Counted from the first letter of the stretch, positions 9,365-18,317 are shown. The stretch is 64,000 nt of DNA from Bacteroidia bacterium (GCA_023653095.1 JAMNXP010000001.1:574853-638852), one strand, 5' to 3'. A program made the numbers and translations. Notes: generated by a model not told the origin, from the sequence alone.

Positions 9365-9904
9365 TTATGCGATTTGAAGTTCTTTTTTAATTTTTTTGAT
9401 TTGAGTAACTACCGTATTATCGTAAATCTTTCCGTCAAACTCTACGGTAAGCCCACCAAGTAGTTCTTTTTCTACTTTGGTAGTAAGTTCAACTGATTTT
9501 GCTTGTGTTTTCTCAATAACGTAAGACTCAATTTGTGATAAAACTGTTTTATCTAATTCTACCGCTGAAGTAACTTCAACCGAAACAATTTGATTCTTGG
9601 TATTGAATTGTTTTAAAAACACCTTACCCATAGCAGGTATATACGCTTCTCTGAATTTGGAAATCATCAATGCGTATAAGTTACGGGTTAATTCATGAGA
9701 CGAAGCGAAGATCTTATCAATAGCTTCTTTTTTCATAGACATTTTGTACAGAGGACTTTCAAGAAACACTTCTAATTCTCTGCTTTCTTTTGTCAAATGG
9801 AGCATATGCTCAATATCTTTCTTCACATCATTCAACACGCCCTTTTCAACAGAAATGTCAAACAAGGCTTTCGCGTATCTTGATGCAATTTTATATTCTG
9901 ACAT
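9365..9904 (-). CDS. atpH: ATP synthase F1 subunit delta (OSCP)
   Basis: 179-aa peripheral stalk subunit connecting F1 to subunit b. The N-terminal helical domain starts [18 protein letters not shown], a family signature, and the C-terminal part contains the [19 protein letters not shown] block (LGG..V..G..I.D.S pattern). It lies between atpF and atpA with gaps of 6 and 4 bases, so expression is surely coupled. Confidence 0.94.
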   Translation of the reverse strand: MSEYKIASRYAKALFDISVEKGVLNDVKKDIEHMLHLTKESRELEVFLESPLYKMSMKKEAIDKIFASSHELTRNLYALMISKFREAYIPAMGKVFLKQFNTKNQIVSVEVTSAVELDKTVLSQIESYVIEKTQAKSVELTTKVEKELLGGLTVEFDGKIYDNTVVTQIKKIKKELQIA

Positions 9905-9910
9905 AATCCT

Positions 9911-10414
9911 TTATGCAGTTGCTTTTTGGGTTAAATCAGTTAAATGGTGAGCTATCAGCTTTTGCTGGGCTTCGTTGTTTTCAAGTTTATCTGAAACTAA
10001 TTTTTCGGCGATTTGAATAGAGAAATTTGCCACTTCTTTCTTCAATTCATCCATTGCTGCGTGTTTCTGCTTACTTATTTCGTCGTTAGCACGAGCAATG
10101 AGCTTTTTAGCTTCATCTTCTGCGGTGATTTTTGCTTCGCCGATGATTTTCTCGCGAATTTCACGAGCTTCTTTCAACATAGCATCACGTTCAGAACGAG
10201 CTTGTGCTAAAAGCTGCTCGTTTTCACCCTGCAATCTAGCCATTTCAGCTTTCGCTTGCTCTGCTTGAGTTAGTGCATTGTGAATCGTTTCCTCACGTTC
10301 TGAAATTGAATTCAAGATGGGTTTCCATGCGAATTTACGCAAGATGAACAACAGGATGGAGAACGTAAGTCCCATCCAAAATACTAAACCTATTGCGGGT
10401 GTTACTAATTGCAT
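9911..10414 (-). CDS. atpF: ATP synthase Fo subunit b
   Basis: 167-aa peripheral stalk protein: one N-terminal transmembrane helix (about residues 8-25, IGLVFWMGLTFSILLFIL), then the FAWKPIL motif at the membrane exit, then a long charged coiled coil rich in Glu, Lys and Ala. The start ATG at 10414 is preceded by an A/T-only tract and a strong hairpin separating it from atpE. Confidence 0.95.
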   Translation of the reverse strand: MQLVTPAIGLVFWMGLTFSILLFILRKFAWKPILNSISEREETIHNALTQAEQAKAEMARLQGENEQLLAQARSERDAMLKEAREIREKIIGEAKITAEDEAKKLIARANDEISKQKHAAMDELKKEVANFSIQIAEKLVSDKLENNEAQQKLIAHHLTDLTQKATA

Positions 10415-10429
10415 TTTTTTAATTTTTTT

Positions 10430-10461
10430 AAAAAATCGGGGACCTTTTTACAGTCCCCGAT
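10430..10461 (-). terminator. Terminator-like hairpin between atpE and atpF
   Basis: A perfect 9-base inverted repeat, ATCGGGGAC at 10435-10443 and GTCCCCGAT at 10453-10461, has a 9-base loop. Read in the direction of transcription (minus) the stem is followed by a run of T (6 including the last stem base), then an A/T-only stretch up to the atpF start. The form is that of an intrinsic terminator placed inside the operon. It could partly stop transcription after atpE, or protect the atpE 3' end. Confidence 0.65.
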
Positions 10462-10468
10462 GGATATC

Positions 10469-10729
10469 TTACAAGAAAAGAATCAACAAACAAACTACGA
10501 TTGCGAAGAATACAGCACCTTCGATAAGAGCTGCTGCAACAATCATATTTGCACGAATGTCACCAGTAGATTCTGGTTGACGAGCAATTGATTCCATTGC
10601 ACTCGCACCAATTTTACCGATACCAATACCAGCAGCAATAGCTGACAATCCAGCGCCGATAGCGGCACCCATTTTGCTGTAAGCAGCTGCTAAGTCTGCT
10701 GCTTGAAGAAGCGTGTTCATTAAACTCAT
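10469..10729 (-). CDS. atpE: ATP synthase Fo subunit c
   Basis: 86-aa hairpin of two transmembrane helices joined by the polar loop ARQPE (residues 49-53), which contacts the rotor shaft. The Gly/Ala-rich first helix (GAAIGAGLSAIAAGIGIGK) and the ion-binding glutamate E70 in AALIEGAVFF are intact. I do not see the extra Gln/Ser/Thr ligands typical of Na+-binding c subunits, so a proton-driven enzyme is the better guess. It is separated from atpB by 24 bases and from atpF by a terminator-like hairpin. Confidence 0.96.
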   Translation of the reverse strand: MSLMNTLLQAADLAAAYSKMGAAIGAGLSAIAAGIGIGKIGASAMESIARQPESTGDIRANMIVAAALIEGAVFFAIVVCLLILFL

Positions 10730-10753
10730 ATTTATTTTATTTATGTGTTGGTT

Positions 10754-11962
10754 TTAAATTTTTTCGTGATGATCTTCTGCGTGATGGTGTTCTTCAATCG
10801 CCATTCCTATGTAAATAGAGGTCAATAACGTAAATACAAATGCTTGTAGAAACGCCACCAACAACTCCAACATGCTCATGAAAACAGTAAATGCCACACT
10901 CAGCGGACTTACAGCGTAACCCAAATTTGGATTCATTGCACCAAAAATGAAAATCAAACTGAAAAATCCAAGTATGATAATATGTCCGGCTGTGATGTTT
11001 GCAAATAAACGCAACATCAAAACAAATGGCTTAAGAATAACCCCTAAAATTTCGATAGGTATCAAGATGATGTACATCAAAACTGGTACATCTGGCATAA
11101 ATATGTGCTTCCAGTAGTATTTATTACCATTTAAGTTAACAGTAATGAAAACCACCAAAGCTAGAACCATAGTAACTGCGATGTTACCTGTTACGTTAGC
11201 CCCACCAGGGAAAATTGGAATCAAACCGAAAAGGTTATTTACAAAAATAAAGAAGAAAATAGATAACAATAAAGGAACAAACTTATGTGCTTTGTCCCCC
11301 ATCGCTGGTTTTGCAACATCATCTCTGATGAACAAAATCAAGGGCTCGATAAGGTTGTAAAATCCTTTAGGGGCTTGTCCTGGGCGTGAAGTGTAATGTT
11401 TAGACATTCTGATGGTCACCACAATCAAAAACAATACGGCTACCATCATAGCTGCAACATTCTTGGTGATTGAAAGATCATAAATGGTTTCAGTGTTTGT
11501 TTCGACTTCCCAAACTATATGTCCATCATGCAACATAAAACCTTGAAAAGGCTCGTGACCGTGATGAAAGTTTGCAGAAGAGAAAATAGTTAAGCCTTTA
11601 GAAGATGTATATAAAATTACAGGCAAAGGAATAGAAACAGCGTGTTCACCTTCACCCCATAAATGCCAATCATGTGCATCACCAATATGCTCCATGATCA
11701 TTTTACCTGGATCGTATTTTGCGTCTTCTGCATGAGCAGCTTCCGAATGTTCTGAAGTTTCCTCATGAACTGAAGCTTCAGTTCCATGAACGTGACCGTT
11801 GTGGCTACTATCAGAAACAGCGATAGTGTGTTTTGCTACATTTTGTGCTGCATGATTTTCGGGATTACCCCAAGCCAAATTGGCTACAAAAAACAAGAAT
11901 AAGGGGAGAAATAATAACTTCCCGAAAAAAGCACTTTTCACAACGTATTGATTATCAGACAT
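10754..11962 (-). CDS. atpB: ATP synthase Fo subunit a with His-rich N-terminal extension
   Basis: 402-aa proton-channel subunit. The C-terminal 230 residues carry the family core, including the essential arginine in LMLRLFANITAGHII. I start it at ATG 11962 (MSDNQYVVKS), 4 bases after the preceding gene, because upstream in-frame codons would run deep into that gene. A hydrophobic signal-like helix (FGKLLFLPLFLFFVANLAWG) is followed by about 110 periplasmic residues unusually rich in His, Glu and Asp (for example HNGHVHG and HEETSEHSEAAHAED) and the conserved HDWHLWGEGEH segment; the C-terminus is also His-rich (EEHHHAEDHHEKI). Long N-terminal extensions are typical of Bacteroidota AtpB; the local His density is notable. 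Confidence 0.94.
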   Translation of the reverse strand: MSDNQYVVKSAFFGKLLFLPLFLFFVANLAWGNPENHAAQNVAKHTIAVSDSSHNGHVHGTEASVHEETSEHSEAAHAEDAKYDPGKMIMEHIGDAHDWHLWGEGEHAVSIPLPVILYTSSKGLTIFSSANFHHGHEPFQGFMLHDGHIVWEVETNTETIYDLSITKNVAAMMVAVLFLIVVTIRMSKHYTSRPGQAPKGFYNLIEPLILFIRDDVAKPAMGDKAHKFVPLLLSIFFFIFVNNLFGLIPIFPGGANVTGNIAVTMVLALVVFITVNLNGNKYYWKHIFMPDVPVLMYIILIPIEILGVILKPFVLMLRLFANITAGHIIILGFFSLIFIFGAMNPNLGYAVSPLSVAFTVFMSMLELLVAFLQAFVFTLLTSIYIGMAIEEHHHAEDHHEKI

Positions 11963-11966
11963 TTGG

Positions 11967-12350
11967 TTATTTTTTGGCTTGCTTCGAATCGGGGCGCAAT
12001 TTAGAATACATTTTAGACATTTCAAAGAAAAGAAAGAAAAGAAAACTTGAAATAAAGACAAGAATAAAACCAAGATCTACTTTCCCTAAATTGAAAAGAC
12101 TGATTCCTAAGAAAATAACCATTAAAAACAAGCGAATCATAGAGCCAATCATCACACGACGGATGGATTTTTTAGGATCACCGCCATCGTTCTGAATGAA
12201 GCGATGAACCACAGAAAAAACAACCAAATTATAAACAACGGCTAAATAAGCCAAGGGCGTTAATGGATAATTCATGATGTTTTGAGCGATGGCAGCGCTG
12301 ATGAGCAATAAACCTGCCACCACTGATATTCTTTTCTCGTAACTGTTCAT
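11967..12350 (-). CDS. Small four-helix membrane protein in the ATP synthase cluster
   Basis: 127-aa hydrophobic protein with about four predicted transmembrane helices (near residues 8-24, 31-48, 69-86 and 93-110) separated by the basic loop DPKKSIRRVMIG. It occupies the place where many bacteria carry atpI (subunit I), directly before atpB, with 4-base gaps on both sides. The sequence is not clearly AtpI, so I leave it unnamed. A role in assembly of the c-ring or Fo is suggested only by position. Confidence 0.75.
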   Translation of the reverse strand: MNSYEKRISVVAGLLLISAAIAQNIMNYPLTPLAYLAVVYNLVVFSVVHRFIQNDGGDPKKSIRRVMIGSMIRLFLMVIFLGISLFNLGKVDLGFILVFISSFLFFLFFEMSKMYSKLRPDSKQAKK

Positions 12351-12354
12351 GGTG

Positions 12355-12561
12355 TTATTTTATTTGTTTGATTGATTTAAAACCTTGGTAGAGAGCAATA
12401 CTTAATCCAAGCAAGACCCCAACAACGGTAAAAATCTGAAAATCTATAATTTTATATGTGTCAATATATCTTCCTAAAAAGGTAAAAATCAATATGGTTG
12501 CAATCATTTGAAATGCCATGCTAGCAAACCTTAAAAATCCAAGATTGCTTTTCACCGACAT
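12355..12561 (-). CDS. AtpZ/AtpI-like small membrane protein
   Basis: 68-aa protein with two transmembrane helices (about residues 15-30 and 42-58) and the pattern GRYID between them, like the AtpZ/AtpI family (FxGxxLD-type motif followed by G.LLG.....). These proteins are encoded at the head of F-type ATPase operons and are linked to c-ring assembly or cation uptake. Start ATG 12561 (MSVKSNLGFLRF) is chosen because the longer in-frame reading overlaps the bactofilin gene and adds no family-like sequence. The gap to the bactofilin stop is 7 bases. Confidence 0.8.
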   Translation of the reverse strand: MSVKSNLGFLRFASMAFQMIATILIFTFLGRYIDTYKIIDFQIFTVVGVLLGLSIALYQGFKSIKQIK

Positions 12562-12568
12562 ATACGGG

Positions 12569-12958
12569 TCAATCGTTATTCTGAGAATGTTGCGTTGATT
12601 TAATGGAACCCATGCTGCATTTACCGTTGAACTGGGCGCCTTGTTCAATGATGATCTGTTGAGTTGCAATATCACCGGTAACATTTGATTTGCCGTGAAG
12701 CACAGTAGTCTTATCTGCAGAGATATTGCCTAATACCTCTCCTGATATATTGATATCTCCCGCAATGATGTGGCCTTTTACCTTACCTGACTCACCTATA
12801 ACCAGTTTCTGACCTACTTCCACATTGCCTTCTACATGACCATCAATGCGAATGTCACCATTGCAAACAATGTTGCCTTTGATTACGGTACCTGAACCTA
12901 TGAGATTCAGAAGAGTTTGGCCTGCAACGGCTGGCTTAGCTTTTGAACTTCCCAACAT
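12569..12958 (-). CDS. Bactofilin (polymer-forming cytoskeletal protein)
   Basis: 129-aa bactofilin. The sequence is a run of short beta-helix turns with regularly spaced hydrophobic and Gly residues (IKGNIVCNGDIRIDGHVEG, then similar turns such as GHIIAGDINISGEVLG), the DUF583 pattern. Bactofilins self-assemble without nucleotide and act in cell shape, often through nearby M23 peptidases. The ATG at 12958 is preferred over the in-frame TTG at 12967, which overlaps a TATCTTTG box. The upstream neighbour looks like the membrane anchor of an M23 peptidase lacking the peptidase, which fits a bactofilin-linked morphogenesis module. Confidence 0.9.
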   Translation of the reverse strand: MLGSSKAKPAVAGQTLLNLIGSGTVIKGNIVCNGDIRIDGHVEGNVEVGQKLVIGESGKVKGHIIAGDINISGEVLGNISADKTTVLHGKSNVTGDIATQQIIIEQGAQFNGKCSMGSIKSTQHSQNND

Positions 12959-12964
12959 GTTCTG

Positions 12965-12972
12965 CAAAGATA
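12965..12972 (-). promoter_or_regulatory. TAnnTTTG box before bactofilin
   Basis: TATCTTTG on the minus strand ends 6 bases before ATG 12958 and lies next to the stop codon (12974) of the gene upstream. It could start a leaderless message for bactofilin and the ATP synthase genes behind it. Confidence 0.5.
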
Positions 12973-12973
12973 A

Positions 12974-13354
12974 TCAATTATTAGCAGGATTTTGACGTTG
13001 AGAAGTAGAATCGTAAAGGCTTTCTTTGCCCGATAAGAGGTTGTTTAGGACTTCTGCTTTGGAATTTCTAATTTCCACTTGATTTTTCAATACGTCGAGT
13101 TGCTCATGCAACTCTAAAATTTCACTTCGAGCAGAACTTGGCAATTCCTTGGGAAGTAAATTCTGAACAGGGGTATATGCAAATATCCAATAGAAAACCA
13201 AAGAAAATAAGATCAATAGTCCACTAAAAATACTCAAAACATTAAGCAAAGTGAGTCGCACCGATGCAACTTCTGCAAACGACTCATCATTTATTAAAAC
13301 AAAACGATGTTTGTTACGAAGTTTAGAGATAATTTTGCTGCGTTTGCTTTTCAT
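12974..13354 (-). CDS. M23-peptidase-like membrane anchor without peptidase domain
   Basis: 126-aa protein: basic N-terminus (MKSKRSKIISKLRNKHRFV), the block LINDESFAEVASVRLTLLNV, one transmembrane helix (about residues 39-58), then YTPVQNLLP and a coiled coil (about 75-108). This order resembles the N-terminal third of a Bacteroidota membrane M23 metallopeptidase family (a LNDDTFEE-like block, a helix, then YTPLREYIP), whose full length I recall as around 300 aa. Here the reading frame stops after the coiled coil and the zinc peptidase domain (HxxxD and HxH motifs) is absent; the next gene is bactofilin. It may be a truncated remnant or a stand-alone anchor. Start 13354 avoids overlap with the divergent gene; an in-frame start at 13381 is possible. 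Confidence 0.65.
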   Translation of the reverse strand: MKSKRSKIISKLRNKHRFVLINDESFAEVASVRLTLLNVLSIFSGLLILFSLVFYWIFAYTPVQNLLPKELPSSARSEILELHEQLDVLKNQVEIRNSKAEVLNNLLSGKESLYDSTSQRQNPANN

Positions 13355-13407
13355 AACCCTCAGTGACCAATATTTTTTCAAAAATATCGTTTTCTACAAA
13401 CAAATCT

Positions 13408-16044
13408 ATGCACTTAAAAGGTAAGTTTACCTACAAATCAATATTGATAGCCCTTTTCATTTTTGGAGGATATTCTTGTAAAAATGAAAATGCTTGGGCA
13501 TACAAGGAGTGGCACAATACCCTTGCGCACTACAATAAATACTTCAATGCAGAGCAAAACTGGCTAACCACTGTTGAAACAGTTAGAGATGCTTACAAAG
13601 AAGATTTTAGACAACCCATTGAACTTTTCAATTACGGAACCTTAGAATCTTTACAATCTAATTTAGCTGCCATGGACGATGTTATCAAGAGGTCTAGCAC
13701 CATGATTGATAAACACCCCAAAAGCCGCTGGGTAGATGACGCTTATTTGTTGACTGGGAAAGCTTACCTATTTAAAGGAGACGCAACTGCAGCCATCAAT
13801 ATTTTTGATTTTGTTAACAGTCAATACCCTGATCCTGAGATAAAATTTCTGGCTAAACTATGGACGGTTAGAGCGTTGATGTTAAAAAACAAAATTGTTG
13901 ACGCAGAAGCACTGGCTCTCAATATTTCAGAAAGTCCAGAGCTACCAAAGAAACTGAAACCTCTAGCTCAATTTACTTTAGGAGCCGTTTATCACAAAGA
14001 AAAAAAGTACCATCTGTCGCAAAAATTGTTGAGAGAAGCTCTACCCTTCCTAAAAAACAGGATGGATAAATATAGAACTTATTTTGCTTTAGGACAGGCA
14101 TACCAAGCCACCGAAAACTACAAACAAGCCGAACTGTTTTACGGAAGAATTCCAAGATTCAATCCCCCCTATGAAATTGCTTTCAACGCACAAATTGAGC
14201 AGGTCAGCATTCTCAGTGTAAAACAAAAAAACTATCTGAAGGCCAATAAAATCCTTCAAAACATGCTCAAAGACGATAAGAATTTGGACTTTCGCGGACA
14301 GATTTACTATCGTATAGCGTTGAATCAAATCAATGCAAAGCAACCCAATTTAGCCTTAAATACCTTAAAAACTTCGGTTCAATTCTCTAAGACAGATAAA
14401 ACCCAACTGACCTCTTCCTATTTAAAATTGGGAGACCTGTATTTTGAGCAGAGGAACTTTGAGACTTCGGGATTGTATTACGATAGCGCAATGAAATCTT
14501 TAGATGAAAAACATCCAGACTTTGAAGCAATAGCTTCAAAAAATGAGATTTTATCTGACTTGTTAGAGCATTTATTGAGAATAAGAAACAACGATTCCCT
14601 GATTCGAATGGTCAACGATGACAATTTCAGAAAGGATAAAATCAGGCAGGCAAAAAAAGCCGAAAAAGATTTGGCTGATAAACTACAAGCCGAAAAAGAA
14701 CTACAAGCGCAAAAAAACAACGGCAATAACAGCGTGATGCCTGGAGGAATGCCCTCTCCTACTATCAACAGCGGCGGTGGCGGAAGTAGTTTTCCTTTTT
14801 ACAATGTAGTCACTCGAAAAAATGGCATCAACGAATTCAATAAAAAATGGGGTTCTAGAATTAACCGTGATTTCTGGAGATACAACGTTAAATCAACGGA
14901 ATTAGCCAATGCGAGCACTCCTCAGAATGATAATAACAATACCAATAATACGGATCCTTCCAAAAGTCAAGCCGAAAAGAACACCATTGATTCTGCCCTA
15001 TTAAAAAATGTTCCCGAAGACGAACGCAAGTATTATGCAGATCTTCCGTTCGATGCTAAAAAACAAGGACTCATGAAGCAAGAAATTGAAGTGTCTTTGT
15101 TTGAATCTGGAGGAATCTATGCCAATAGGCTTCAAGAATTTCAGCAAGCCATCAATCAGTTTGAATATCTCATTAAAACCCATCCTAATAGCGCATACAA
15201 ACCTCAAGTATTTTACGAATTATCTAAACTTTACCGTTTGGTTTCTGATTCGAATAAATCTAACTCCTGTAAAAGTCAGTTAAAATCGGAGTATCCCAAC
15301 AGTATTTATGTAAAAATGATTGAGAATCCGGGAGCTAACTTGGAACAGGAATCAACAGAAAATAGCAATAAAATAATCATACAAAGTAGTTACGATACTT
15401 TGGTGGTTTTATTTCAAAATCAACAATACAAGCAAGCGTTAGAATACAAATTGAATACCGACAAGTTGTATTCTGGCAATGCTTTACAACCTCGATTTGA
15501 CTTTATTTATGCCATGTGTATGCTCAAAACGGAGCACCCTAAGGCCATGTCATATTTCGAACAAATTGCCCAAGATTATCCCAATACCGATGTTGCTGAA
15601 CGCGCTTCCAACTTAATCAATGCGGTAGAAAGACGTAAAAATCCGACAAAAGACAGCGGTAATGCCCTTGCATCTGGGTTGTATCTAAACGACCTCCCAA
15701 ATAACCCCATGATGTGTATCATGTTCATTCCCAAAGGATCAAATTCCAATTTGATCAAGGCCGGAATTAATGACTTGAACAACAAAGAATTTTCTTTTGA
15801 CGAACTGATTGTGGGAAGATCTATTCCTATTTCCAATGGGAGTTTGATTCTGATTGAGAATTTCCCTAACCTCCAAAAAGCAAAATTCTATCAACAATAT
15901 TTGGCTAAACAGCAAGAATATTTTGCTTCCAAAGGACTTTTTGAATTCGAAATAGCCACCATCAGTAAAGACAATTTACAACGCTTGGTTGCCAACATGA
16001 ATTGGAAGGCATACCTTGATTGGTTTAAGATGCAAAATCCGTAA
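13408..16044 (+). CDS. PorW/SprE-like T9SS TPR lipoprotein
   Basis: 878-aa lipoprotein, starting at ATG 13408 so that the signal peptide ends in GGYSC (Cys 24). The rest is mostly helical TPR-type repeats: N-terminal repeats around HYNKYFNAEQNW, SRWVDDAYLLTGKAYLFKG and further units to about residue 360, a low-complexity Gln/Asn/Gly-rich linker (about 430-480), then a second TPR block (SLFESGGIYANRLQEFQQAI and following) and a C-terminal globular part. This matches the SprE/PorW lipoprotein of the type IX secretion and gliding system, which is needed for stable secretion of CTD cargo. T9SS cargo genes at 1-168 and 34220-36526 give it substrates. It is followed after 12 bases by the PBP1A gene. 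Confidence 0.8.
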   Translation: MHLKGKFTYKSILIALFIFGGYSCKNENAWAYKEWHNTLAHYNKYFNAEQNWLTTVETVRDAYKEDFRQPIELFNYGTLESLQSNLAAMDDVIKRSSTMIDKHPKSRWVDDAYLLTGKAYLFKGDATAAINIFDFVNSQYPDPEIKFLAKLWTVRALMLKNKIVDAEALALNISESPELPKKLKPLAQFTLGAVYHKEKKYHLSQKLLREALPFLKNRMDKYRTYFALGQAYQATENYKQAELFYGRIPRFNPPYEIAFNAQIEQVSILSVKQKNYLKANKILQNMLKDDKNLDFRGQIYYRIALNQINAKQPNLALNTLKTSVQFSKTDKTQLTSSYLKLGDLYFEQRNFETSGLYYDSAMKSLDEKHPDFEAIASKNEILSDLLEHLLRIRNNDSLIRMVNDDNFRKDKIRQAKKAEKDLADKLQAEKELQAQKNNGNNSVMPGGMPSPTINSGGGGSSFPFYNVVTRKNGINEFNKKWGSRINRDFWRYNVKSTELANASTPQNDNNNTNNTDPSKSQAEKNTIDSALLKNVPEDERKYYADLPFDAKKQGLMKQEIEVSLFESGGIYANRLQEFQQAINQFEYLIKTHPNSAYKPQVFYELSKLYRLVSDSNKSNSCKSQLKSEYPNSIYVKMIENPGANLEQESTENSNKIIIQSSYDTLVVLFQNQQYKQALEYKLNTDKLYSGNALQPRFDFIYAMCMLKTEHPKAMSYFEQIAQDYPNTDVAERASNLINAVERRKNPTKDSGNALASGLYLNDLPNNPMMCIMFIPKGSNSNLIKAGINDLNNKEFSFDELIVGRSIPISNGSLILIENFPNLQKAKFYQQYLAKQQEYFASKGLFEFEIATISKDNLQRLVANMNWKAYLDWFKMQNP

Positions 16045-16056
16045 TTTCGTGCATCC

Positions 16057-18276
16057 ATGCGCGAGTTTAAATTCATTCGGGTTATCTGGTTCTCTTTATT
16101 GGGAATCATCTTGTTTTCATTGCTTTTCTTTTTTTCCATTGCCAAAGGTTTTTTAGGTGAAATGCCCCAAGTTGAAGACTTAGAACATCCTAAAAATGCT
16201 CTAAGTTCTGAAATCATTGGCGAAGACGGAGTAGTTATTGGTAGTTTTTTCTTGGAAAACAGAACCAATATTGAATATTCTGAGTTGAGTCCGCACGTAG
16301 TGAATGCCTTGATTGCTACCGAAGACATTCGTTTTTATTCTCATTCGGGTATTGATCTTCGGGGGACATTGAGAGCGGTTGCTAGTTTCGGAACAGACGG
16401 CGGGGCGAGTACCATCACTCAACAATTATCCAAGAATTTATTCAGCCGGTTTGAACGTCCATCCAATAAATTGGGCCGAATCATGCAAAAATTCAAGGAA
16501 TGGGTGATTTCTGTAGAACTTGAAAAAAGATACACCAAAAATGAAATTTTGGTCATGTATTTAAATACAGTTCCTTTTTCTGGAGTATCATTCGGAATAG
16601 ACGCTGCCTCCAAAGAATTCTTTAATAAAACTCCAAAGGAACTAAATGTAGAAGAAGCGGCCGTTTTGATTGGCATGTTAAAGGCCAATCATAGATATAA
16701 TCCCAAGTACAATCCCGATAACTCGAAAAATAGAAGAAACACGGTTTTAGGGCAAATGAAAAAATACGGGTATCTGACTAATGACAGCTTGGAATTACTT
16801 AAGGCCTTACCCATAAAACTAGACTACAGACCCACATCCTCTCAAGGAATAGCTCCTTACTTTAAAACCGAATTGGGCGAATATTTGAAAAAATGGTGCA
16901 GTGAGCGGGGATTGAATCTATACAGAAGTGGATTGAAGATTTACACCACCATCAACAGCGAAATGCAAAAGGAGGCTGAAAAAGCCGTTCAAATGCACCT
17001 CACCGAATTCCAAAAGAAATTTGACAGAAGCTGGGGCAAAGACAAGCCTTGGAGATATATTACTGACAGAAAAGTAATTCCTGACTTTATTGAAACTCAT
17101 ATGCGAAGAACCGAACGCTATCAGTCTTTGAAAGAAGAATTTGGTGGCGATGAAAAACGCATTTGGGCTGAATTGAAGAAACCCATCAAGATGACCGTTT
17201 TCTCTTGGAAGGGCGATAAAGACACCGTCATGAGTCCTTATGATAGTATGGCTTACATCAAGAAAATCTTGCATGCAGGGTTCATTGCCATAGATCCAGA
17301 ATCAGGTCAAATTAGAGCTTGGGTAGGCGGAATCAATCACAAATATTTTAAATACGATCACGTAAATATCAGAGCCAAACGTCAAGTAGGTTCAACATTC
17401 AAGCCGCTGGTATATGCAACGGCTATAGATATCAATAAATTTACCCCTTGTACCGAATTCAAGAGAGAAAGAACCACTTTCTATTCGGGTGGACAAGAAT
17501 GGTCTCCGAGAAATTTTGACGGAAAAGAAGGCGGAGTTTGGACCATGTGGAAGGGTCTAGCATTATCTGACAATTTAATCACCGCACAAATCATGAAATC
17601 CTTGGGTGACGATGCCCCTGATTTAGTGGTTCAATTTGCCGAAAGGTTGGGTATAGAAAAAGATAAAGTTCCTCATGTTCCTTCCATCTGTTTGGGAACC
17701 GTTGAACTTTCACCCTTCGAAATGGCTTCTGCTTATACGGCGTTTGTGAATAGTGGTCTTTGGGTTCAACCATCATTCATCGTAAGAATTGAAGATAAAG
17801 ACGGTAACGTCATTGAAGAGTTTGATAGTCCGAAACACGATCAAGTATTGAGTGCTGAAAAGGCTTATATCATGACTCATTTACTTGAAAGAGTTGTACA
17901 AAGAGGTACGGCCTTTGGAATGACCGGCCGCTTTGGAATTGAAGGAAGTGTGGGCGGAAAAACAGGTACCACGCAAGGTGCTGCCGATGGTTGGTTTATT
18001 GGTGTAACCAAAAACTTGGTTTGCGCTACTTGGGTAGGAGCTGATGATCCAACAGTAAGAGTTCGAACCAGCGCCTTAGGACAAGGTTCGCAGATGGCTA
18101 TGCCTGTGTTTGGATATTTCATGAGCGGGATTCAAAAAAATCCCAAAATCAAATACAAAGCCAATGCATTCGACATTCCCGCGAATTTCAATCCCGCCCT
18201 TTTTGATTGCACGAAAAAGGCCGATTTAGATTTTGACCCAAGCAGAACGCTTGAAATTCAAGGACTAGGAGATTAA
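16057..18276 (+). CDS. Class A penicillin-binding protein 1A
   Basis: 739-aa bifunctional peptidoglycan synthase. One N-terminal transmembrane helix (about residues 9-30) anchors it. The glycosyltransferase 51 domain has the catalytic E89 in TEDIRFYSHSGIDLRG, and GGASTITQQLSKNLF. The transpeptidase domain has the active serine motif S446-T-F-K449 (GSTFKPLVYATA), SDN in ALSDNLITAQ, and K635-T-G (GGKTGTTQGAADGWF). All key residues are present. It makes and cross-links the cell wall at the inner membrane. It sits 12 bases after the PorW-like gene and probably shares its transcript. Confidence 0.95.
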   Translation: MREFKFIRVIWFSLLGIILFSLLFFFSIAKGFLGEMPQVEDLEHPKNALSSEIIGEDGVVIGSFFLENRTNIEYSELSPHVVNALIATEDIRFYSHSGIDLRGTLRAVASFGTDGGASTITQQLSKNLFSRFERPSNKLGRIMQKFKEWVISVELEKRYTKNEILVMYLNTVPFSGVSFGIDAASKEFFNKTPKELNVEEAAVLIGMLKANHRYNPKYNPDNSKNRRNTVLGQMKKYGYLTNDSLELLKALPIKLDYRPTSSQGIAPYFKTELGEYLKKWCSERGLNLYRSGLKIYTTINSEMQKEAEKAVQMHLTEFQKKFDRSWGKDKPWRYITDRKVIPDFIETHMRRTERYQSLKEEFGGDEKRIWAELKKPIKMTVFSWKGDKDTVMSPYDSMAYIKKILHAGFIAIDPESGQIRAWVGGINHKYFKYDHVNIRAKRQVGSTFKPLVYATAIDINKFTPCTEFKRERTTFYSGGQEWSPRNFDGKEGGVWTMWKGLALSDNLITAQIMKSLGDDAPDLVVQFAERLGIEKDKVPHVPSICLGTVELSPFEMASAYTAFVNSGLWVQPSFIVRIEDKDGNVIEEFDSPKHDQVLSAEKAYIMTHLLERVVQRGTAFGMTGRFGIEGSVGGKTGTTQGAADGWFIGVTKNLVCATWVGADDPTVRVRTSALGQGSQMAMPVFGYFMSGIQKNPKIKYKANAFDIPANFNPALFDCTKKADLDFDPSRTLEIQGLGD

Positions 18277-18285
18277 TGCAATTAA

Positions 18286-18317
18286 TTGTGAAATTATCTT
18301 ATTTCTTTGTATCTTTG
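18286..18317 (+). promoter_or_regulatory. Promoter of the L31 gene
   Basis: TTG at 18286-18288, then 21 bases, then TATCTTTG at 18310-18317: a -33/-7 pair in the Bacteroidota arrangement. Transcription should start near 18322, giving a leader of about 23 bases before ATG 18345. Confidence 0.7.
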
